This document shows, piece after piece, positions 56,725-64,000 of a DNA stretch of 64,000 nucleotides (position 1 is the stretch's first letter; every line of letters starts with the position of its first letter). Both the position numbers and the translations under genes were made by a program. Source of the DNA: Mycolicibacterium rutilum (lineage in GTDB: Bacteria > Actinomycetota > Actinomycetes > Mycobacteriales > Mycobacteriaceae); the NCBI RefSeq assembly GCF_900108565.1, contig NZ_LT629971.1, forward strand, positions 3,472,001-3,536,000. Reading direction: 5' to 3'. The notes beneath the pieces were generated by a model that was given only the letters and a program-made list of their open reading frames with translations, was not told the origin of the DNA and made no database searches.

Positions 56725-57425
56725 GAAGCGTGCAGCCCGCATTCGATCTTGCCGGTGCCCGCCCAGCGTCCACTGCGGGGATCGGCGCCCTCGACGGGCT
56801 TCGCGGTGCACGGCGCGCAGCCGATCGACGGGTAGCCCTCGTCGACGAGCGGATTGACCAGCACGCCGTGGGCGTCGATGTAGGCCTGCATGTCCTCGTC
56901 GGTCCACGCGGCCAGCGGGTTGATCTTCACCAAACCGAACGCCTTGTCCCAGCTGACCAACGGGGCGTTGGCGCGCGTCGGCGCCTCCACCCGGCGGATC
57001 CCGGTCACCCACGCGGAGTAACCGCTGAGCGCCTTGGACAACGGCTCGACCTTGCGCATCCGGCAGCACTCGTTGGGCTCGCGGGCGAACAGGTCCTTGC
57101 CCAGCAGCGCGTCCTGCTCGGCCACGCTGCGTTCCGGGGTGACGTTGACGATGTTCACGTCGTAGACCGCCTCGACGGCGTCACGGGTGCCGATCGTCTC
57201 GGCGAAGTGATAGCCGGTGTCGAGGAACAGGATGTCCACCCCGGGCCGCACCTGCGCCGCCATGTGCACCAGCACCGCGTCCTGCATGTTGGACGCGACG
57301 ACGTAGTTTCCGCCGAAGTTCTCATCGGTCCAGCGCAGCAGGTCCGCCGCGCCGGCGCCCTCGAGCTCGGCCGCGCCGCGCTCGGCCAGTGCCTGCAGAT
57401 CGATATCTGTCATCGCTTCGTTCAT
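56721..57425 (-). CDS. cysH: APS/PAPS reductase (adenylyl-sulfate reductase, thioredoxin-dependent)
   Basis: A 234-residue CysH with the [4Fe-4S] cysteine pairs ECCRMRKV and GCAPCTA, and the C-terminal catalytic motif KIECGLH. It reduces adenylyl sulfate to sulfite in the assimilatory route. SFLDTGYHFAE-like NYVVASNMQDAVLVH is the nucleotide-binding region. ATG 57425 or ATG 57413 could be the start; an upstream TTG at 57449 is unlikely. It lies downstream of sirA (28-base gap) and upstream of the ferrochelatase gene. Confidence 0.95.
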   Translation of the reverse strand: MNEAMTDIDLQALAERGAAELEGAGAADLLRWTDENFGGNYVVASNMQDAVLVHMAAQVRPGVDILFLDTGYHFAETIGTRDAVEAVYDVNIVNVTPERSVAEQDALLGKDLFAREPNECCRMRKVEPLSKALSGYSAWVTGIRRVEAPTRANAPLVSWDKAFGLVKINPLAAWTDEDMQAYIDAHGVLVNPLVDEGYPSIGCAPCTAKPVEGADPRSGRWAGTGKIECGLHAS

Positions 57426-57453
57426 CGCCTTTGTCCGCTCTTCGCGCAAGCGC

Positions 57454-59136
57454 TCATCGCAGGTCCGCCTCGTCCGCTCGAATAGCCCACGTTGCGAAAC
57501 GCTCGCCCTGCTCCCTTTGTTTCACGAAGTTGCGAACCACCCGGTCGATGTAGTCACCGAGCTCCGACGACAGCACCTTGTGCTGGCGCAGCTTGCGGCC
57601 GAACCCGCTGTCGAGGCCCAGGCTGCCGCCGAGGTGCACCTGGAAACCCTCGACCGAGCCGCCCTCGCCGTCGTCGACCATCTGGCCCTTGAACCCGATG
57701 TCGGCGACCTGGATCCGCGCGCACGAGTTCGGGCAGCCGTTGATGTTGACCGTGATCGGCACATCGAGCTGGGCGTTGATGTCCTCGAGCCGCCGCTCCA
57801 GCTCGGGCACCAGCACCTGGGCCCGGTTGCGGGTCTCGGCGAACGACAGCTTGCAGTACTCGATGCCCGTGCAGGCCATCAGGTTCTTGCGCCACGCCGA
57901 CGGCCGGGCAGGCAACCCCAGCGCGTCGAGACCGGCGGTCAGCTCGTCGAGCTTGTCGTCCGGCACGTCGAGGATGACCAGCTTCTGGTACGGCGTGAAC
58001 CGGACCCGGTCCGATCCGGCCGCCGCGGCCAGGTCGGCCACCTGGGTCAGGATCGTGCCCGACACGCGGCCCGCGATCGGCGCGACGCCGACGGCGTTGA
58101 GGCCGTTCTTGAGCTTCTGGATCCCGACGTGGTCGATCGGGTGCTTGACCGGCTCGGGAGCAGGCCCGTCGATCAGCTTGCGGTGCAGGTACTCGTCCTC
58201 GAGTACCTGACGGAATTTTTCGACACCCCAGTCCTTGATCAGGAACTTCAGCCGCGCCTTCGACCGCAGGCGCCGGTAGCCGTAGTCGCGGAACACCGAC
58301 GTCACCGCCTCCCAGACGTCGGGCACCTCCTCCAGCGGCACCCACACGCCGACCCGCTGGGCCAGCATCGGGTTGGTCGACAGGCCGCCGCCGACCCACA
58401 GGTCCAGGCCGGGGCCGTGCTCGGGATGGTGCACGCCGATGAACGCGACGTCGTTGACCTCGTGCGCGACATCCTGCAGCCCCGAGATCGCGGTCTTGAA
58501 CTTGCGCGGCAGGTTCGACAGCTCCGGGCTGCCGATGTAGCGGCGCACGATCTCGTCGATCGCCCAGGTCGGGTCGAGCACCTCGTCGAGCGACTCGCCG
58601 GCCAGCGGCGAACCCAGCACGACGCGCGGGCAGTCACCGCACGCCTCGGTGGTCTGCAGGCCGTGCTCGGCCAGCCGCCGCCAGATCTCCGGGACGTCCT
58701 CGATCCGGATCCAGTGGTACTGCACGTTCTCGCGGTCACTGATGTCGGCGGTGTCGCGGGCGAACTCGGTGGAGATCTCGCCCAGCGTGCGCAGCGCACC
58801 GGTGGTCAGCGCGCCGCCGTCGCAGCGCACCCGCATCATGAAATGCGAGTCCTCGAGCATGTCGGTGTTGTCGTCACCGGTCCAGGTGCCGTCGTAGCCC
58901 TGCTTGCGCTGGGTGTACAGGCCCATCCAGCGCATCCGGCCGCGCAGGTCCTGCTTGTCGATGCTGTCGAAGCCGCGCTTCGAGTAGATGTCGAGGATGC
59001 GGGCGCGCACGTTGAGCGCGTCGTCGTCCTTCTTGAACTGCTCGTTCGGGTTGAGCGGCTCGCGGTAACCGAGCGCCCACTGGCCCTCGGCACGGGGGCG
59101 TTTGGCGGGCTTCGGCTTGGAATCCGCAGTGGTCAT
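57454..59136 (-). CDS. sirA: ferredoxin-sulfite reductase
   Basis: A 560-residue siroheme/[4Fe-4S] enzyme reducing sulfite to sulfide. The cluster and heme ligands Cys422, Cys428 (ACTGIEYC), Cys468 and Cys472 (NGCPNSC) are present. Tyr74 and Cys166 occupy the positions of the unusual Tyr-Cys covalent link known from M. tuberculosis SirA/NirA (Y69-C161), offset by the same five residues, so the crosslink is likely kept. ATG 59136 has an AAGGAG site that is masked by a hairpin (59142-59158). It is first in the operon and preceded by a polycysteine leader. Confidence 0.96.
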   Translation of the reverse strand: MTTADSKPKPAKRPRAEGQWALGYREPLNPNEQFKKDDDALNVRARILDIYSKRGFDSIDKQDLRGRMRWMGLYTQRKQGYDGTWTGDDNTDMLEDSHFMMRVRCDGGALTTGALRTLGEISTEFARDTADISDRENVQYHWIRIEDVPEIWRRLAEHGLQTTEACGDCPRVVLGSPLAGESLDEVLDPTWAIDEIVRRYIGSPELSNLPRKFKTAISGLQDVAHEVNDVAFIGVHHPEHGPGLDLWVGGGLSTNPMLAQRVGVWVPLEEVPDVWEAVTSVFRDYGYRRLRSKARLKFLIKDWGVEKFRQVLEDEYLHRKLIDGPAPEPVKHPIDHVGIQKLKNGLNAVGVAPIAGRVSGTILTQVADLAAAAGSDRVRFTPYQKLVILDVPDDKLDELTAGLDALGLPARPSAWRKNLMACTGIEYCKLSFAETRNRAQVLVPELERRLEDINAQLDVPITVNINGCPNSCARIQVADIGFKGQMVDDGEGGSVEGFQVHLGGSLGLDSGFGRKLRQHKVLSSELGDYIDRVVRNFVKQREQGERFATWAIRADEADLR

Positions 59137-59141
59137 GAGGT

Positions 59142-59158
59142 GGCTCCTTCGTGGAGCC
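59142..59158 (-). promoter_or_regulatory. hairpin masking the sirA ribosome-binding site
   Basis: On the minus strand GGCTCC-ACGAA-GGAGCC forms a perfect 6-bp stem with a 5-base loop. The right arm contains the AAGGAG ribosome-binding site, 7 bases before ATG 59136. This is the form expected of a translational attenuator opened by a ribosome stalled upstream. Confidence 0.65.
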
Positions 59159-59253
59159 GGCGTTCGGATCGCGCGGGATCACCGGTGGCTGTCCGGCGGC
59201 GCAGATCCGGCGGCCAGCTGAACAAACGGGTGGGCTGGGGTGCTAGATCAACG

Positions 59254-59349
59254 TCAAGGCAGACAGCAACACGTACATACGCGCTTGAAGTCGACGTGCC
59301 GCCGCGCCACCAGGAACACACGCTGGGGGAAGTTGCGGCCGGCATTCAC
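59254..59349 (-). CDS. polycysteine leader peptide of the sirA-cysH operon
   Basis: A 31-residue ORF from GTG 59349 to the stop at 59254. It is rich in basic residues and ends in a cysteine-rich tract (VCTCCC, then Leu-Pro-stop). It begins 7 bases after a -10-like CACAAT, so a leaderless start is likely. It is the counterpart of the leader upstream of subI and matches the mycobacterial pattern of cysteine-responsive attenuation. Low Cys-tRNA stalling on the Cys codons would open the downstream hairpin and allow sirA translation. Confidence 0.83.
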   Translation of the reverse strand: MNAGRNFPQRVFLVARRHVDFKRVCTCCCLP

Positions 59350-59356
59350 GTCGCCA

Positions 59357-59362
59357 ATTGTG
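59357..59362 (-). promoter_or_regulatory. -10-like box of leaderless sirA transcript
   Basis: CACAAT on the minus strand ends exactly 7 bases upstream of GTG 59349. It has the T in position 6 but not the usual TA start, so it is a weak match. The spacing equals that of the subI leader. Confidence 0.5.
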
Positions 59363-59442
59363 CCATGAACCCCCGCACCGGCCCTAACCGGGCGAAATTT
59401 GCGCTCACCGTGAGCAGAACGATCCTCTGGGAGACTGGCTGC

Positions 59443-60618
59443 ATGACCGTCCGAACCGCGCCCGTCGCGCTGCCCGCGATGCGCTCGACCGCGGACAGGC
59501 CGTTCGGCATCTACATCCACGTCCCGTTCTGCGCCACCCGCTGCGGATACTGCGACTTCAACACCTACACCCCCAGCGAACTCGGCGGCGCCAACCCCGA
59601 CGGCTGGCTGACCGCCCTGGCCGTCGAGCTGGAGCAGGCCGCACGACACCTCGGCACGGCTCCCGAGGTCAGCACCGTGTTCGTCGGCGGCGGCACCCCG
59701 TCGCTGCTGGGCGGTGCGGGCCTGACCGCGGTGCTCGACGCGCTGCGCGGGAGCTTCTCGCTGGCCCCGGACGCCGAGGTGACCACCGAGGCGAATCCGG
59801 AGTCGACCTCGCCGCGGCTGTTCGAGCAACTGCGTGCCGCCGGCTACACCCGGGTGTCGCTGGGCATGCAGTCGACCGCGCCGCACGTGCTGGCCACGCT
59901 GGACCGCACCCACTCGCCGGGGCGCGCCCTGGCCGCAGCACGGGAGGCCGCCGCGGCCGGGTTCGACCACGTCAACCTCGACCTCATCTACGGCACGCCG
60001 GGCGAGACCGACGACGACCTGCTGCGCTCGGTCGACGCGGCCGTCGCCGCGGGGGTCGATCACCTGTCGGCCTACGCGCTGGTCGTCGAGGACGGCACCG
60101 CGATGGCGCGCCGGGTCCGGCGCGGCGAACTCGCGATGCCCGACGACGACGTGCTGGCCCGCCGCTACGAACTGCTCGACGCGCAGCTGAGCGCCGCCAG
60201 CTTCGCCTGGTACGAGGTGTCGAACTGGAGCAGGCCCGGCGGCGAGTGCCTGCACAACATCGGCTACTGGAACGGCGGCGAATGGTGGGGCGCCGGGCCG
60301 GGCGCACACGGCTTCGTCGACGCCGTCCGCTGGTGGAACGTCAAACACCCCGCCAACTACGCGCGCCACCTCGGCGACGGCATGCTCCCGATCGCCGACT
60401 ACGAGCGTCTCGACGCCGACACCATGCACGTCGAGGACGTGATGCTGCGGGTCCGGCTGCGCGACGGGTTGCCCCTGGGTGTGCTCACCGCATCCGAGCG
60501 CCGGCGGGTCGACGCGCTGGTCGGCGACGGCCTGCTGCGCCGCCTCGGTGATCGGCTGGTGCTGACCGATCGCGGCCGGCTCCTGGCCGACGCGGTGGTC
60601 CGCGATCTGCTCGATTAG
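59443..60618 (+). CDS. hemW: HemW-like radical SAM protein (annotated hemN in mycobacteria)
   Basis: A 391-residue radical SAM protein with Cys30, Cys34 and Cys37 (FCATRCGYCDF), then Phe39 where coproporphyrinogen oxidase HemN has a fourth Cys. That makes it HemW-like, a heme chaperone, rather than a true oxidase. It has the usual GGGTPSLL SAM-binding segment and a C-terminal winged-helix domain. The M. tuberculosis counterpart is Rv2388c. It is divergent from sirA; ATG 59443 has GGGAGA at eight bases. Confidence 0.9.
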   Translation: MTVRTAPVALPAMRSTADRPFGIYIHVPFCATRCGYCDFNTYTPSELGGANPDGWLTALAVELEQAARHLGTAPEVSTVFVGGGTPSLLGGAGLTAVLDALRGSFSLAPDAEVTTEANPESTSPRLFEQLRAAGYTRVSLGMQSTAPHVLATLDRTHSPGRALAAAREAAAAGFDHVNLDLIYGTPGETDDDLLRSVDAAVAAGVDHLSAYALVVEDGTAMARRVRRGELAMPDDDVLARRYELLDAQLSAASFAWYEVSNWSRPGGECLHNIGYWNGGEWWGAGPGAHGFVDAVRWWNVKHPANYARHLGDGMLPIADYERLDADTMHVEDVMLRVRLRDGLPLGVLTASERRRVDALVGDGLLRRLGDRLVLTDRGRLLADAVVRDLLD

Positions 60619-60661
60619 ATGCGGCGACGGCCTGGTTGAGGCACGCTTTCCCCGGCGGGTG

Positions 60662-60689
60662 TGAACGACCGCCACCGTCTGATCGTTGT
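60662..60689 (+). promoter_or_regulatory. SigL-type autoregulatory promoter
   Basis: TGAACG, 16 bases, CGTTGT fits the SigL-type -35 (TGAACC) and -10 (CGT...) reported for M. tuberculosis, with one mismatch in the -35. It lies just before the sigma-factor gene, so autoregulation is expected. Confidence 0.5.
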
Positions 60690-60700
60690 GCTCGGTGTGG

Positions 60701-61234
60701 ATGACGGGAAAGCAGGGATGGCCGTTGACTGAGCATCAGGCCGAGTTGCTGCGCGCAATTCATGACGAACACCGCCAGGCACTGCTGCGCTATGTGCTGC
60801 GACTGACCCGCGGGGACATGCCGTTCGCCGAGGACGTGGTCCAGGAGTCGTTGCTGCGGCTGTGGCGCAAACCCGAGATCCTCGAGCAACCGGGCGACGC
60901 GGCCCGCGCCTGGTTGTTCACCGTCGCCCGTAACCTGGTGATCGACGACCGGCGCAGCGCCCGGTTCAGCCGTGAGATGCAGACAGACGACGTGCCCGAG
61001 CGACCGTCGCTGGACGCCATCGGCCCCGCCGTGGACAAGTGGATACTCGCCGACGCGCTGAAGTCGCTGAGCGCGGACCACCGCACCGCGATCGTGCGCT
61101 CCTACTACCTGGGCCAGACGGTCGCCGACATCGCCCGGCTCGAGGACGTCCCGCCGGGCACCATCAAATCGAGACTTCACTACGCGCTGCGCGCGTTGCG
61201 AATAGCGTTGCAGGAGAGGGGAGCGGTCCAGTGA
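60701..61234 (+). CDS. SigL-like ECF RNA polymerase sigma factor
   Basis: A 177-residue ECF sigma factor with region 2 (YVLRLTRGDMPFAEDVVQESLLRLW) and region 4 (ALKSLSADHRTAIVRSYYLGQTVADIARLEDVPPGTIKSRLHYALRALR), strongly resembling M. tuberculosis SigL. It is co-transcribed with its anti-sigma factor. ATG 60701 is used, though TTG 60725 with CAGGG upstream is possible. It lies between hemW and the iron-regulated PKS. M. tuberculosis SigL controls PKS genes, so a link with the adjacent PKS is plausible. Confidence 0.9.
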   Translation: MTGKQGWPLTEHQAELLRAIHDEHRQALLRYVLRLTRGDMPFAEDVVQESLLRLWRKPEILEQPGDAARAWLFTVARNLVIDDRRSARFSREMQTDDVPERPSLDAIGPAVDKWILADALKSLSADHRTAIVRSYYLGQTVADIARLEDVPPGTIKSRLHYALRALRIALQERGAVQ

Positions 61235-61923
61235 GTACCGACCGGACGCCCGACGACATCGCCGAGTGGGACGCGGCCTATGTGCTCGGGGCGCTGAGCG
61301 TCGACGAGCGCCGCACCTACGAGCAGTACCTCGCCGCGAACCCGGCGCGCGCCGCCGAGGTGAACGCCTTCGCCGACCTGCCCGACATTCTCGACGTGCT
61401 CAGCCCCAAGGAGGCGCTGGCACTGCTCGACGCGCCGCCGGCCGCCGCGCAGGCACCGCAGGCCGAGGTGGTGTCGCTGGACGCCCAGCGGCAGCGGCGG
61501 TCGCGCCGCGCGACCGTGGTGGGCGCCGTCGCGGTGGCCGCGGCGCTGGCCGTGCTGGGCGGCGTGGTGGGAGCAACGATCTTCCCGCGCACCTCGTCGT
61601 CGGTGCAGACGGTGGCGATGTCACCGATGCAGCCCGGCCAGCGCCCCGGGTTGACCGCGCAACTGGCCGTCACCGAGAAGCAGTGGGGCACCGAGCTCAA
61701 CTGGGCGTGTGAGTACACCAAGGACTGGGCCCGCGACGTCGACAGCTACGACCTCGTGGTGACGACGCGCGACGGCGCCCAGACGGCGGTCGGGTCGTGG
61801 CGCCCGGCCGGTGACGAGGCCACCGGTCTGTCGGCGGCGACGAGCATCCCGACCGCGGAGATCAGCAGCATCGACATCCGGGTGTCAGGCACCGACCAGC
61901 CGCTGGCGGTCCGCACGTTCTGA
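61231..61923 (+). CDS. RslA-like transmembrane anti-sigma factor lacking the zinc motif
   Basis: A 230-residue single-span anti-sigma factor. The N-terminal cytoplasmic part contains EWDAAYVLGALSVDERRTYEQYLAANPARAAEV, which aligns with RslA; where RslA has the zinc-binding His...Cys-x2-Cys (HLAGCPEC), this protein reads YLAANPAR, so no zinc can be held. A helix at about 93-115 spans the membrane and the extracellular part keeps WGTELNWAC. GTG 61231 overlaps the sigma gene stop. It would sequester the SigL-like factor without redox control. Confidence 0.88.
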   Translation: MSTDRTPDDIAEWDAAYVLGALSVDERRTYEQYLAANPARAAEVNAFADLPDILDVLSPKEALALLDAPPAAAQAPQAEVVSLDAQRQRRSRRATVVGAVAVAAALAVLGGVVGATIFPRTSSSVQTVAMSPMQPGQRPGLTAQLAVTEKQWGTELNWACEYTKDWARDVDSYDLVVTTRDGAQTAVGSWRPAGDEATGLSAATSIPTAEISSIDIRVSGTDQPLAVRTF

Positions 61924-61994
61924 CCAGTCGATCGACGTGACCGGCACCACCCGGCAGCGGCCTGCGTAAATCCCAAAAAAGGTCGCGATTGTGC

Positions 61995-62000
61995 CACTAT
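61995..62000 (+). promoter_or_regulatory. -10-like box of leaderless PKS transcript
   Basis: CACTAT ends 7 bases before the ATG at 62008, the same spacing as both polycysteine leaders. It is the presumed start of the PKS transcript, placing the iron box at about +16 to +34. Confidence 0.5.
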
Positions 62001-62007
62001 TGCCGCC

Positions 62008-62057
62008 ATGGCGCGCGGGTTATTAGGGAAGGCTAACCAGACCTCGGATCAGCTGAC

Positions 62058-62061
<4 letters not shown>
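62008..62061 (+). CDS. 17-codon leaderless ORF coupled to the PKS start
   Basis: ATG 62008 begins a 17-residue ORF that stops at TGA 62059-62061, overlapping the GTG start of the PKS (GTGA). It starts at the presumed +1. It contains the iron box in its coding part, so translation and repressor binding share the same DNA. A short coupled leader is a plausible way to translate an otherwise ribosome-binding-site-poor gene. Confidence 0.45.
62023..62041. promoter_or_regulatory. IdeR-type iron box
   Basis: TTAGGGAAGGCTAACCAGA matches the IdeR consensus TTAGGTTAGGCTAACCTAA at 15 of 19 positions, with the central AGGCTAACC perfect. It lies 17-35 bases upstream of the PKS GTG. IdeR with iron would repress the PKS, which then is made under iron starvation. 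Confidence 0.72.

Positions 62062-64000
<1,939 letters not shown>

Noticed and set aside
59443..60618. Coproporphyrinogen III oxidase HemN
   Set aside because: The fourth Cys of the HemN motif (CxxxCxxCxC) is replaced by Phe39, as in HemW proteins.

Overview
The window is chromosomal DNA of a mycobacterium, most likely a rapid-growing Mycolicibacterium. The evidence is very high GC, many GTG starts, leaderless starts 7 nt after a -10 hexamer, and gene order that follows (inverted) the M. tuberculosis Rv2438c-Rv2388c segment: nadE, rbsK, proA, MoxR/VWA pair, nadD-rsfS-gpgP-octT-degV, comEA-comEC-holA, rpsT, ATP-grasp/alpha-E/transglutaminase trio, RNase Z-like, CBS, PemK-like, lepA, lppR-like, GH15 trehalase, subI-cysTWA, sirB-cysH-sirA, hemW. 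No tRNA, rRNA, IS element or CRISPR was seen. || Left part (1-15.6 kb): NAD synthesis (nadE with a divergent isochorismatase-family hydrolase), ribokinase and crotonase, proline synthesis (proA), a MoxR ATPase/VWA pair, then a four-gene operon (APC permease, FGGY kinase, GlpA-like flavoprotein with [2Fe-2S] domain, second flavoprotein). That operon faces a GntR regulator, and two near-identical TGG(T/C)ATAGACCA operators lie between them. || Middle (15.6-44 kb): the conserved nadD-to-degV operon, which includes methylglucose-lipopolysaccharide genes gpgP and octT; a variable block (18.9-24 kb) where M. tuberculosis carries eis; DNA uptake-like comEA/comEC and holA; rpsT; a predicted peptide-ligase cluster; assorted enzymes and lipoproteins; lepA; GH15 trehalase; a flavin monooxygenase. 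|| Sulfur block (44.1-48.1 and 56-59.4 kb): the sulfate ABC transporter and the sulfite/APS reductase operon are each preceded by a short leaderless ORF ending in a cysteine run, the arrangement known in mycobacteria as cysteine-responsive attenuation. The second also has a hairpin that masks the sirA ribosome-binding site. || Between the two sulfur operons sits an apparent 8-kb accessory island (48.1-56.0 kb): a LAL-type LuxR regulator, an Rv2258c-like methyltransferase, an alpha/beta-hydrolase-glycosyltransferase fusion, and a secreted glycine-rich PGRS-like protein without a PE domain. Both of its intergenic regions carry the shared motif CTAGGGGGG(T/C)CACC. || Right end (59.4-64 kb): hemW, a SigL-like sigma factor with an RslA-like anti-sigma factor that lacks the zinc motif, and the start of a type I PKS that reads like a 6-methylsalicylate/orsellinate-type iterative synthase. 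The PKS is preceded by a leaderless 17-codon ORF and an IdeR-like iron box. Its place next to the usual mycobactin locus suggests a methylsalicylate-capped siderophore. This is the most interesting inference in the window.
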